Positions 45,031-53,527 of a DNA stretch of 64,000 nt are shown here, piece by piece (the first letter of the stretch is position 1; each line of letters opens with the position of its first letter). The notes under the pieces were generated by a model. That model saw only the letters and a program-made list of their open reading frames with translations, made no database searches and was not told the DNA's origin. Made by a program: the position numbers and the translations under genes. Origin of the DNA: Marinobacter xestospongiae (GTDB lineage Bacteria; Pseudomonadota; Gammaproteobacteria; Pseudomonadales; Oleiphilaceae); the NCBI RefSeq assembly GCF_023156385.1, contig NZ_JAKZAK010000001.1:1-64000 (forward strand), read 5' to 3'.

Positions 45031-46226
45031 CGTCGAACCCTCCCTGGCAGGGAGCGTGGTTGGCCTATGGTTTTCGGCCGTTCTTTCTGCTGGCGGCGGC
45101 GTATGCGCCGCTGGCTCTGGTGCCCTGGGTCGGGGCTCTGTTGCAGCAGTTCGTGTTGCCGATGTCGTTATCGCCGCTGGTCTGGCATGGACACGAGATG
45201 CTGTTCGGGTTTGCCTTCGCCGCGCTGGCCGGGTTCCTGCTGACGGCGATCCCGTCCTGGGCCGGTGTGCGACCACTGACCGGAGCCGGGCTGGCGTCAC
45301 TGGTGGGGTTATGGCTGCTGGGCCGGGTGAGCTTCTGGTTTGGCGCCAGCCTGCCGGTGTTGGTGGTGGTGGCGCTGAACCTGATGTTCTCGTTGGCGTT
45401 GTTGGCCTGGGTACTGCCGTCGCTGTTGTTGCCCAGGGGGCGACGCCACCTCAGTCTGGCGGCGGTGCTGGGCGCAATGGTGATGGTACAGGCGGCTTTC
45501 TACGGTGCCTGGCTGGCGCCAGCCGCCGGCTTGCCCGCGCCGGCGACCCTGCTCAATACCGGGGTCAACCTGATGGTGTTGATGGTGGTGTTGACCCTGT
45601 CCCGTATTCTGCCGGTGGTTACCCAGGCGGCGCGCCGGGATGCAGGACTGCTATCCCCGTGGCGACTGTCACCGGCCCGGGCCCACCTGGCGGCGGTGGC
45701 TTTGGGGCTGTTTGTGCTGGCGGACCTGTGGGCGCCGGGACACCCGGTGACTGGCTGGCTGGCGCTGGCCGCAGCGGCGGCCCAGGCAGACCGTCTGTCG
45801 GAATGGCCCTGGGGGCGGGCAATGGCGCGGCTGTACCTGTTGCTGCTGACGCTGGCCTACCTGTGGCTGGTGGCGGGATTGGTCTTGGTGGGACTGGCAG
45901 CGCTGAGCGACGCCTGGCCCGCCTACGCCGGTCGTCACGCACTGTCGGTGGGGACGCTGGGCACGTCGATCCTGGCGGTGTTCTGCATCGCCGGCCTGCG
46001 TCACACCGGGCGACCACTGCGCCTGCCTCGCCTGCTGTGGCCTGCGTTACTGACGCTGGCGGCCACCGCGGCCCTGCGGACCCTGGTGCCGCTGTGGCTG
46101 CCCAAATACTACCTGGTGGCTGCCGTGGCGCTGCCGTTCCTGTTGTGGGCTGCGACCTTCGCCTGTTACCTCGTTGGCTACGGTCGCATGCTGGTGACCG
46201 CCCGGCCGGACGGCTTGCCCGGCTAA
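45027..46226 (+). CDS. nnrS: NnrS family membrane protein
   Basis: This 399-residue polytopic protein has about twelve TM helices and the family signatures FRPFFLLAAAYAPLALVPWV, PLVWHGHEMLFGFAFAALAGF and AIPSWAGVRPLTG in the first 100 residues. NnrS proteins are haem/copper-containing and are induced by nitric oxide; they relieve nitrosative stress by a poorly understood route. The GTG start overlaps the binding-protein stop by 4 bases, so it is translated as part of the ABC operon. The Dnr-like box upstream of the operon fits NO control. Confidence 0.92.
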   Translation: MTSNPPWQGAWLAYGFRPFFLLAAAYAPLALVPWVGALLQQFVLPMSLSPLVWHGHEMLFGFAFAALAGFLLTAIPSWAGVRPLTGAGLASLVGLWLLGRVSFWFGASLPVLVVVALNLMFSLALLAWVLPSLLLPRGRRHLSLAAVLGAMVMVQAAFYGAWLAPAAGLPAPATLLNTGVNLMVLMVVLTLSRILPVVTQAARRDAGLLSPWRLSPARAHLAAVALGLFVLADLWAPGHPVTGWLALAAAAAQADRLSEWPWGRAMARLYLLLLTLAYLWLVAGLVLVGLAALSDAWPAYAGRHALSVGTLGTSILAVFCIAGLRHTGRPLRLPRLLWPALLTLAATAALRTLVPLWLPKYYLVAAVALPFLLWAATFACYLVGYGRMLVTARPDGLPG

Positions 46227-46290
46227 TCGACGGGCACTCTTTCTCTGCCGGGAGGTACGATTCTGCCGGGTGGTACGTTGTCTGGCCGGA

Positions 46291-46989
46291 TCAGGCTGTG
46301 ACTGGATCACCCTGGCGGTGGTCTTCAAGCACGCGACCGCATTGCACACAATCCGCTTCATGCTCCGGGTCCACCCAGGGCTCGGCGAGGGCCTGACGAC
46401 ACCAGTCCTCCAGCGCCGGCAGGGCGCGGATCTGGTCCATGTACGCCTGTACCTGTGTATCCTGGCACAACCCATAGGTTTCAAAGCGCAGCACGATGGG
46501 GGCGTAGAACGCATCCACCGCCGAGAATCGGTCGCCGGCCAGGAAAGGGCCGCCAAAGCGTTCCAGTCCCTCCAGCCAGAGTTGGTGGATTCGCTCGATA
46601 TCCCGGACCAGGTCGGCAGGGCGCTCGGTCAACTCCACGCGCAGGGCAATGTTCATGGAACACAGGTCGCGCATGGTGGTAAAGCCGGAATGCATTTCGG
46701 CGCAAGCGCTGCGGGCCCAGGCCCGGTTGTCGGTGCGGGAGGGCCAGACCTGGGGATGACGTTCCGCCAGGTGCTCGACAATGGCGAGTGAATCCCACAC
46801 CAGCAAATCACCCTGTTGCAGGGTCGGTACCTTGCCGCCGCCCCCAAGCGCACGGAATGGCCCCCAGGCGCTGTCATCCCCGAACGGCAGTAATCGTTCT
46901 TCAAACGGAATGGCGAGTTCTTTCATCAATAGCCAGGCGCGCAGGGACCAGGACGAGTAGTTCTTGTTGGCGATGTACAGCGTGGTCAT
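46291..46989 (-). CDS. Glutathione S-transferase
   Basis: This 232-residue protein has a thioredoxin-like N-terminus (MTTLYIANKNYSSWSLRAWL, Ser candidate for GSH activation; GKVPTLQQGDLLVWDSLAIV holds the cis-Pro and the GSH-binding Ser). The all-helical C-terminal domain includes FLAGDRFSAVDAFYAPIVLR. The NYSSWSLRAW start is seen in YfcF/maleylacetoacetate-isomerase-like GSTs. The C-terminus carries an unusual DCVQCGRV pair of Cys residues. GGAG precedes ATG 46989, and the longer frame to 47112 lacks a ribosome site. It is convergent with nnrS. Confidence 0.88.
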   Translation of the reverse strand: MTTLYIANKNYSSWSLRAWLLMKELAIPFEERLLPFGDDSAWGPFRALGGGGKVPTLQQGDLLVWDSLAIVEHLAERHPQVWPSRTDNRAWARSACAEMHSGFTTMRDLCSMNIALRVELTERPADLVRDIERIHQLWLEGLERFGGPFLAGDRFSAVDAFYAPIVLRFETYGLCQDTQVQAYMDQIRALPALEDWCRQALAEPWVDPEHEADCVQCGRVLEDHRQGDPVTA

Positions 46990-47326
46990 CGGTCGTCTCC
47001 TTGACAGCGGTGGGGTGGAGCCAAGCATGGGTCGTGCCATTGCTGGTGGCTTGGTGGCTCCGACAGTTCGAATTACCGTAGCTTGCCGGGTGGTGATGGG
47101 TCCATCAATCATATGCGTACGGGCGTTAACCTAAGGTGAACGGGCCTGATTTCATACATTGTCACCGGCGATGCCTTCGGATTTCCTTCGCTTTGATGTT
47201 TCTCTATACTTTGTGGCGGTTCACATCCCTGAATCCGTTTTTCTGGCAGTCCTGTCCGAGTCTGGGCCCATTCCTGTTCCTGCCGTGTAAGCCATCCGTT
47301 CGCCACTGAAGAGGTTCTGTACTGTC
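46990..47326. other. 337-base divergent intergenic region
   Basis: This gap carries the promoters of the GST gene and the diguanylate cyclase gene. I see AT-rich stretches around 47095-47110 and 47190-47215, but no clear regulator palindrome and no additional gene. Confidence 0.4.
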
Positions 47327-48700
47327 GTGAGCGCCTTGTCCGAGAATATCGTCGCCGATTGGGAAGCCCTGTTGGGGGCGGAGAGTGACACCAGCCTTGC
47401 AGAACTGGCACGGGTGGTGAACCGTCATTCCCAGGTGCTGGCTGACCACTTCTACCAGGTGATGATGGAAGACGAGAGCGCCAGTGTGTTCCTGTCCCAC
47501 GATCAGGTACGCCATCGCCTCCATGGTTCCATGAAGACCTGGCTGGAGCGCCTGTGCACGGTCGATGAGCATTACGACATGCGGGCGGTGATCGCCCAGC
47601 AGATCAAGGTGGGGGAGATTCACGCCCGCATTGATGTGCCGGTGCATCTGGTGCTGCGGGGGGCTCGCACCCTCAAGGACCGGTTCCGGGAGTTGCTCGG
47701 CCAGGCGGTGGACGTGCCGGTGGAAGACCACCGCCACTGTTTCGGGCTGTTCTGTAACCTGATGGACCTGGCGATGGAAATGATGAGCCAGGCCTACGCC
47801 GTATCCCACGATCGCAAGGCGCGCACCAGCGAGGCCTACCGGCTGTTCTCGATCAGCCAGAACCTGTCCACTGAGCGGGAGAAGCAGAAAGCCGCATTGC
47901 TGGACTGGGAAAACAGCCTGATGTTCGATTCCGCCATGGGCATCGCCGCCCACAAACTGCCGCGGATTGAGGATTCGGAGTTTGGTCTGTGGTTCCGCCA
48001 TAAAGGTGCTCACGCGTTCCAGGGCGCAGCGGAAACCGACCTGATCATGGAGGCGATGGCGGAGATTGATCACGTCCTGCTGCCCCTGTTCAACCTGGAT
48101 GCTCTGGAGACACTAGAGCGGGTGGAAAAGCTGCGGGAGATTCGTGGCCAGGCCAAGGGCATCCACTATCACCTGGAAACCCTGTTTGACCAGAGCATGG
48201 AACTGGAGTCCGGTAAGGACGTGCTGACCCGCCTGCTCAACCGTAAGTTCCTGCCTGCGGTGCTGACCCGGGAGATCCAGTTCTGCCGCAAGAGCAACCG
48301 GGGCTTTGCCGCACTGCTGGTGGATATCGATCACTTCAAGAACGTCAATGACCGCTATGGCCACGAATCCGGTGACCTGGTGTTGCAGCAGGTTGCCACC
48401 CATCTGACCAACAGCTGCCGCAGTGGCGACTTCCTGTTCCGCATGGGCGGGGAGGAATTCCTGATCATCCTGGTGGACATCAAACCCGACAGCGCCCTGC
48501 GGGTGGCCGAGCAGATGCGCACCCAGCTGGCCGCAGACCCGTTGCTGCTGCCCAACAATCAAAAACTCAACATCACCGCTAGCATGGGCCTGGCCCTCTA
48601 CGATGGCCACCCCGACTACCAGAGAATCCTCCGCAAGGCCGACGACGCCCTCTACCAGGCCAAAAACGGCGGTCGCAATCAGGTTTGCGTGGCGGAGTGA
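47327..48700 (+). CDS. dosC: DosC-like globin-coupled diguanylate cyclase
   Basis: This 457-residue protein is nearly the length of E. coli DosC/YddV (460). Residues about 1-155 are a globin sensor: Tyr43 (DHFYQ) sits at the distal position and His99 (GEIHARI) is the proximal haem ligand, as in DosC. A helical linker (about 160-295) precedes the GGDEF domain (about 300-457), with the active-site motif RMGGEEFLI and an intact inhibitory RxxD site (RSGD) just before it. It should make c-di-GMP in response to O2, and NO or CO could also bind. The GTG start at 47327 has only a weak ribosome site. It lies two genes from nnrS, which raises the idea of a shared gas-response theme. Confidence 0.9.
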   Translation: MSALSENIVADWEALLGAESDTSLAELARVVNRHSQVLADHFYQVMMEDESASVFLSHDQVRHRLHGSMKTWLERLCTVDEHYDMRAVIAQQIKVGEIHARIDVPVHLVLRGARTLKDRFRELLGQAVDVPVEDHRHCFGLFCNLMDLAMEMMSQAYAVSHDRKARTSEAYRLFSISQNLSTEREKQKAALLDWENSLMFDSAMGIAAHKLPRIEDSEFGLWFRHKGAHAFQGAAETDLIMEAMAEIDHVLLPLFNLDALETLERVEKLREIRGQAKGIHYHLETLFDQSMELESGKDVLTRLLNRKFLPAVLTREIQFCRKSNRGFAALLVDIDHFKNVNDRYGHESGDLVLQQVATHLTNSCRSGDFLFRMGGEEFLIILVDIKPDSALRVAEQMRTQLAADPLLLPNNQKLNITASMGLALYDGHPDYQRILRKADDALYQAKNGGRNQVCVAE

Positions 48701-48784
48701 TCTGAGTCCCCTAACCGGACTTGTTGGGACTGGTTGTAAATGCTTTACTGCCAGAGTGTAAAAAACCAACAAGGATAGTTAGTT

Positions 48785-49828
48785 ATGAAAAGTACCTTCG
48801 TGATGACGGGCTCGCGGGGCTGGTCCTTTTTTGCTCCGGTTGTGGTTGTCAGCTTAGTTCTTGGAGGGTGTGGTAGTGATTCTGATGATAGCCCAAGCCC
48901 TGATCCAGATCCTGTACCTAGTGAGCGCCTCGAGTTAGTGCCAATCGCCGAAGCTGAGTTCAGTTCTTCTGATGATGCGGCGGTTATCGCTGGCACTCTG
49001 TTGTTTGATCTGGCCAGCGCCAGCTCGTTTGATGAAGAACAGTTGCGGGCAGATGACGGCCCTCTCTACGGAGCGACCTGTAACGAAGCGGGAGGCTTTC
49101 TCGCGCAGCCAGCGGAAATAGTACCCGTTCCGACACCGTTCCTGAACGACAAAGCGTTGACGGGTTCCGCAGGTCATCGTGCTGAACATTGTGTCAGCGA
49201 TGGAGAGCTCATCGATGGAGTGTTTGGGGCCGCCAGCGAGCCCCCGCCTCTTGTAAATGATCAGGAGGAGTTAGCCTTCATGGCGTTTGGCGCAGGGGGC
49301 CCTCTGACCATCGATGGCGCTGATGAAACGGCGCTTGAGCTTCTTGGCTGGTATCACCAGAAACGTGCTCCCAGTAGCCTTAAGCGTTACAGCCATGTGG
49401 TTGTGGCCACTCGGTTTGCCAACCCATACGGTGACGGCACTCTGAATGTACAGATGCAGCTGGGTCAGTGGCCATCAATCTACGACAGTTACGATCAGTC
49501 GTTGCCCCTGTCGGACTACCTCGCTCGTGATGTCACTTTTGTAGGTGGCTCAGGGAATATGGAAACAACCCTGGATGGTCGCTGGGGTATCCGCTGGACC
49601 TACGAATGCGGTGGTGGTGTGGTTGATCTGGAAACCCTCGCGCCACTGCAGCAGACTTCGTCCAATGAACCCTACATTGCCGGTAAGCTTCGTCTCACCG
49701 CAACCGAGAAGACCGCTGATGCTGAGCTGGTGGGCCCGGATGAATTGGTCGTCACCCTGGATGGCGTCTCCCGAAGCTACAGCAAGTCGGATGTGAACGA
49801 TTTGGTAGAAGCGTGCGTGACGCAATAG
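48785..49828 (+). CDS. Hypothetical lipoprotein
   Basis: This 347-residue protein has a lipoprotein signal ending at LGGC (Cys about residue 29), then an Asp/Pro/Ser linker (SDSDDSPSPDPDPVPS). The soluble part is acidic, with Cys pairs (ATCNEAG, EHCVSD, YECGGG, EACVTQ) suggesting disulfides. I do not recognise the fold. An AAGGAT site precedes ATG 48785. It converges with the binding-protein gene, 13 bases apart. Asp at lipoprotein positions after the Cys might affect sorting to the outer membrane. Confidence 0.75.
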   Translation: MKSTFVMTGSRGWSFFAPVVVVSLVLGGCGSDSDDSPSPDPDPVPSERLELVPIAEAEFSSSDDAAVIAGTLLFDLASASSFDEEQLRADDGPLYGATCNEAGGFLAQPAEIVPVPTPFLNDKALTGSAGHRAEHCVSDGELIDGVFGAASEPPPLVNDQEELAFMAFGAGGPLTIDGADETALELLGWYHQKRAPSSLKRYSHVVVATRFANPYGDGTLNVQMQLGQWPSIYDSYDQSLPLSDYLARDVTFVGGSGNMETTLDGRWGIRWTYECGGGVVDLETLAPLQQTSSNEPYIAGKLRLTATEKTADAELVGPDELVVTLDGVSRSYSKSDVNDLVEACVTQ

Positions 49829-49841
49829 CCTGCCGAATCCA

Positions 49842-50636
49842 CTAATCCGAAAGCCCCGTTCCGGCTCTGTCAGAGGGCTGGGGCGGTGGCTGATTCAGAT
49901 ATCTCTCAAAATAACGCTCTACGATGGCGTTGACGTCTATCTTCTCGATGCCCTGATTGAACACCCGTTGCCAGCGCTGGCCCGCTGGCGTTGTCTCAAA
50001 GGCGATGTGCAGAGAGCGCCGGGCCAGTAACTTTGGATTCATCCGAACCTGATCTTTGGCGCCACTGGCCCATGGATCGTGAAGGGTCAGGTAGTCCAGC
50101 ACGTAGCGATCAATCACCGCCGCATCGACCCTTCCTGCTGCCACCTTGAGGATATTCTGGGTGTCCGTCAGCACCGGATGCGCTTCGATCTCTCCTCGTG
50201 CAATCGCCCCGTCCAGTTCGGGGGTATTGATGTAATCCTGAACCACACCGAGTCGATAGCCTCGCAGGTCTGCAACGGTTCGCCATTCGATGGGCCTGGC
50301 CGTAGATTCCACCAGCCCAAGCGGGCTGTCCCCGATGCTCCCTGAGACGGAGAACGCCTCCGATTCCAGGAAATACTCTGGAATATAACCGACGTAGCGG
50401 GATTCCTGGCGGGCGGTGGCAATGGTTCGGGACCAGGGGAAGAAGTCCACATCAAGCTGATGCCCCATGGCCTCGAAGGCCGCCCTGGCCACGGCAATGG
50501 AAGCGCCGTTCTCGGGTAAATCGGCACCGCTGTAAGGTGGCCATTCCAGCGAAGTAAGGTGCACGGTTTCAGCGCGGCTGGATTGAGCCACGAGGGTGAG
50601 GAGTGTAAAGACAAGCCATAGAGCAACAGGACGCAT
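49842..50636 (-). CDS. Periplasmic amino-acid-type binding protein, orphan
   Basis: This 264-residue SBP_bac_3-like protein has a signal peptide (MRPVALWLVFTLLTLVAQSSRA). The mature start, LTSLEWPPYSGADLPENGAS, is typical of binding proteins that work without an ABC partner and signal or sense instead. Other segments are FFPWSRTIATARQESRYVGYIPEYF and VLTDTQNILKVAAGRVDAAV. No permease or ATPase is nearby, so it may feed a chemoreceptor or be an enzyme-like relative. ATG 50636 is preferred over an earlier in-frame start at 50678 that would put 14 residues before the signal. Confidence 0.75.
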   Translation of the reverse strand: MRPVALWLVFTLLTLVAQSSRAETVHLTSLEWPPYSGADLPENGASIAVARAAFEAMGHQLDVDFFPWSRTIATARQESRYVGYIPEYFLESEAFSVSGSIGDSPLGLVESTARPIEWRTVADLRGYRLGVVQDYINTPELDGAIARGEIEAHPVLTDTQNILKVAAGRVDAAVIDRYVLDYLTLHDPWASGAKDQVRMNPKLLARRSLHIAFETTPAGQRWQRVFNQGIEKIDVNAIVERYFERYLNQPPPQPSDRAGTGLSD

Positions 50637-50775
50637 GGTGGTCGCGGTATCCACAAAAGCACAGTAATTGTAGTCCAAAAGTTATTACGCTTTGACTGCC
50701 GCGGTGGATGTGAGTCGGTTTCCGCGAGTTAAAGAGCGCGCATTGATAGTGGGTGGTCACTCTCGAAAATTAGTG

Positions 50776-50792
50776 TGTCACAAAAGGTGACA
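50776..50792. promoter_or_regulatory. Inverted repeat in the divergent lipoprotein/binding-protein gap
   Basis: TGTCAC-N5-GTGACA is a perfect 6-bp inverted repeat in the 312-base gap between the binding-protein start (50636) and the lipoprotein start (50949). No other structure or gene is evident in this gap. A regulator site is plausible; the regulator is unknown. Confidence 0.4.
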
Positions 50793-50948
50793 GATAGTTC
50801 TGGATGGTGTTTTATGAGTCGTTTCCTGACGCGGTGCCTTGTGTCTCGGGCTTGTGTCGAGTTTGTCGCCATTCTGATTTTCTGTCGATTAATCATGGAA
50901 ATGGCAGTAACTTCATCTGTTAGTTTTTCAGGGAGAGCAATTTTGAAA

Positions 50949-52469
50949 ATGATGCGTCTGGCCCCGGCTCTGTTGTTGGCGGGGGTGCTTGCTGCGTGCG
51001 GTTCCGGCAGTGATTCCCCCGCAAATGAGAAACCGGTCGATCAGCCCGGTGATGTACCACAGCCACCGGCCAATGGTGATCTGGTGGACATCGCGCCGGC
51101 ACCGTCTCCCTACAACCGCGACGTGGCGTTTGCGTTGACGCTGGCCTACCAGTCGCAAGTAACCCATCTGGACGTTAATGAAGACGGTGTCTGGTGCGAC
51201 ATAAGGCGCCTGGGCGGCTATGGCAACGACCTGTATACAACCTGGAACTGGCAGCCTGGCTGGGCGCAGAGCCTGCAATGTCATGTGGGTGCCCAGCAGA
51301 TCTTCAGCCACCAGCCTGACGATGGTGCGGTGATTGTGGATATGGCGATGCTGGAGGCCAACCGCATTCTGGTGCTGGAGGCTGTGGCAACTGGCCGGTT
51401 CATCGGGGCAACGCCGGATCAGGAGGTGGATGACAGTGCTGAATTCTATGAACTGCGCCTTACCCAGCTAGACGGTAACGGCGAAGTGCTTCAGCAGCGC
51501 TGGCTGGAGGATGCGCCGGACGAAACCGAACTCAATTATTACTCCTACGATCTGGCGACAAAAGAGGTCTCTTATTCGGTATTTGAGGCTTTGAGCCATG
51601 ACGATCGTCCCCAACTGCCCCTCAACGGGTTTGCCCGGTTACAGGTTCAGGATGGTGTGCCTTACCTGCTGGCACATACCTATGGCGTTAAGGTCTATCG
51701 CCTGAACTCCGACCTGACGGTGGCCTGGGATCAGCAGTTGATGCCCGCCTACCCCTGGCTTTACAGAGAAAGCCTGAGCAACGACAGCCGTCTGGCCATT
51801 CGTGAGGATGGTTCCGTTGCGGTGGCCTACGAACTTTTTGACGAAGACGTTGCTGTCTACAACGCCCATTTCGAGCAACCGCTGTTGGATGCCAACCCAG
51901 GTGCTGATATCGGTGTCACGGTTCTCAGCCCGGAGGGTCAGCCGGAGCGGGCATTCCTGGCTGGTATGCGGGATCACAGTGAAGGGATTAATGCCCTGTT
52001 CTGGCAATCCGATGAGCTGGTGCTGACCGGTTCCACGCTTCACGAGAAAGCGGATGCGGCTGGCGGTACCACTGAGTGGGATGGTTACGTGGCCAGGGTA
52101 GACAGTACTTCCGGCGAAACCACCCAGTCGCAACTGCTCCATATCCACGACGAAGACGTCGCGTACGATGCGCTACTGACTGACGGTGGTCGCTTGCTGA
52201 TTGCGGGTAAGTCAGGCTACGGCCAGGCCGATACCGGCAGCCAACTCAATTATGGCTATGGGGTGATCTACGAAGTGAGTGACGACGGCAAGGTCGAACC
52301 GCTGCTGAAGCTGGACCGGCCGCGAGATTCGGTGGTGAGAGGCATCCAGGTTGTTGGTGATACCCTGTATTACCGCTTCGACTTTGACGGCTTCATCACC
52401 CATACCTGCGACAATGACGATACCCAGTGTTGGCTCAAGTCAGGAGTGAGCAACCTGGCTCTGGATTGA
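50949..52469 (+). CDS. Hypothetical lipoprotein, beta-rich
   Basis: This 506-residue protein has a lipoprotein signal MMRLAPALLLAGVLAAC and a Ser/Asp/Pro-rich linker. The body is a chain of beta-strand repeats with Asp-rich turns (LEANRILVLEAVATGRF, DGYVARVDSTSG, LLIAGKSGYGQADTG), which hints at a beta-propeller. A GGGAGAG site lies 12 bases ahead of ATG 50949; a TTG at 50943 is an alternative start with better spacing. No enzyme motif was seen. It is the second large lipoprotein in 4 kb, but I see no clear sequence similarity to the first. Confidence 0.7.
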   Translation: MMRLAPALLLAGVLAACGSGSDSPANEKPVDQPGDVPQPPANGDLVDIAPAPSPYNRDVAFALTLAYQSQVTHLDVNEDGVWCDIRRLGGYGNDLYTTWNWQPGWAQSLQCHVGAQQIFSHQPDDGAVIVDMAMLEANRILVLEAVATGRFIGATPDQEVDDSAEFYELRLTQLDGNGEVLQQRWLEDAPDETELNYYSYDLATKEVSYSVFEALSHDDRPQLPLNGFARLQVQDGVPYLLAHTYGVKVYRLNSDLTVAWDQQLMPAYPWLYRESLSNDSRLAIREDGSVAVAYELFDEDVAVYNAHFEQPLLDANPGADIGVTVLSPEGQPERAFLAGMRDHSEGINALFWQSDELVLTGSTLHEKADAAGGTTEWDGYVARVDSTSGETTQSQLLHIHDEDVAYDALLTDGGRLLIAGKSGYGQADTGSQLNYGYGVIYEVSDDGKVEPLLKLDRPRDSVVRGIQVVGDTLYYRFDFDGFITHTCDNDDTQCWLKSGVSNLALD

Positions 52470-52538
52470 GCCATTCTTTAATCGGGATCGAAAAAGGAAG
52501 AGGAAAAGGACGGCGATCCCTGCCGGTCCGGAGAGGCG

Positions 52539-52631
52539 TCAGGCCGGTGCCAGTGCTTGGCGCCGGCGTGTTGCGCCGAGCAGCAGGCCGAGAGCCAGCA
52601 GGGTTACGGTCCCCGGAACGAATGCCGGCAT
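52539..52631 (-). pseudogene. Relic of a PEP-CTERM-type C-terminal sorting signal
   Basis: A 30-codon minus-strand frame (ATG 52631 to stop 52539) reads MPAFVPGTVTLLALGLLLGA then TRRRQALAPA. A Pro-Gly start, one TM helix and an Arg cluster make the classic PEP-CTERM tail, but no exported protein is attached: an in-frame stop lies directly upstream. It is probably the 3' leftover of a deleted surface protein gene. The remaining bases from 52470 to 52737 hold no other gene; a small stem (GAGGCT/AGCCTC) lies at 52699-52721. Confidence 0.45.
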
Positions 52632-52737
52632 TCAGTCGATAGACGAACTATTCGTCCGGCTGATTGCCGGTACCAAACTTGAACTTCGGATGGGAATGAG
52701 GCTCCTTAAGTAAAAGCCTCAATAAATGAGGGCCCTC

Positions 52738-53421
52738 ATGTGCGGCCGCTACAATGTGATTGATGATCCGGACGTCCGTCATTTGATGGACATTCTGGGC
52801 ATCCAGCTCTACCCACAAACCCGCTACAACATCGCCCCTGGTGGCAAGGGGCAGATTGTCTATCACCGGGAAGGGCAGCGTCTGTTGGACGATGCCTACT
52901 GGTCCCTTCTGATTGAGCCTCGCCCAGATGGCTCAGGCTACCGCCCGTCACCCAGGTACAGTACGTTTAACGCCCGTGCGGGAAAACTGGGCAGCAGCCC
53001 ACTATGGCAAAAACGCTTTCGCTACCAGCGCGCGATTGTTCCCGCCAGTGGCTTTCATGAGTGGGTCGGCGAGCGGGGTAGCAAACAGTGCCATAACATT
53101 CGCTTGGCAGAGGGGGCCATCGCTTTCGCTGGCCTTTACGAAGTGTGGCACTTCAATGGCGAAGCGGTCACCTCATTTACCATCGTCACCCTGCCGCCTC
53201 ATCCCCGGTTCAGTCATATCCACAGCAAGAGCATTCCGCTGATGCTGACGAAAGACGAGTACGATCTGTGGCTTGATCCCGATCTGACCACCACCGACCC
53301 ATTAGAACCACTGCTGATTTCCCGGATTCGGCAGCCTCTGGTTATTGAGCCAATCCGCTCATCGGAAAGTCTGGAGATCATCGGGCCGGTGGAGAGGTTG
53401 AAGGCTGACGGGGCGCGGTGA
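52738..53421 (+). CDS. yedK: SRAP/YedK (HMCES) abasic-site-binding protein
   Basis: This 227-residue SOS-response-associated peptidase family protein crosslinks to abasic sites in single-stranded DNA through its N-terminal Cys. The start must be ATG 52738, since MCGRYN exposes catalytic Cys2 after Met removal; the 12 bases further upstream would bury it. Conserved elements are TRYNIAPGG, the Asn and Arg of STFNARAG, ASGFHEW and the active-site His of FSHIHSKSIPLML. Length matches E. coli YedK (222). It is monocistronic, followed by the NYN gene. Confidence 0.92.
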   Translation: MCGRYNVIDDPDVRHLMDILGIQLYPQTRYNIAPGGKGQIVYHREGQRLLDDAYWSLLIEPRPDGSGYRPSPRYSTFNARAGKLGSSPLWQKRFRYQRAIVPASGFHEWVGERGSKQCHNIRLAEGAIAFAGLYEVWHFNGEAVTSFTIVTLPPHPRFSHIHSKSIPLMLTKDEYDLWLDPDLTTTDPLEPLLISRIRQPLVIEPIRSSESLEIIGPVERLKADGAR

Positions 53422-53527
53422 CTTGATGTCGGGCCTGTTCAGCCGGTGGCTCGCGCTGGGGTATGCTGGTGGGCTATAAACGCTGTTCTGTCGTGGGCAG
53501 GGTTCCGTCAGGGAAAGGAGTGGCTCA

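Noticed and set aside
44792..46396. A 534-codon plus-strand frame across the binding-protein and nnrS genes
   Set aside because: It is an out-of-frame Gly/Ala/Arg-rich shadow; both overlapped genes have clear family motifs.
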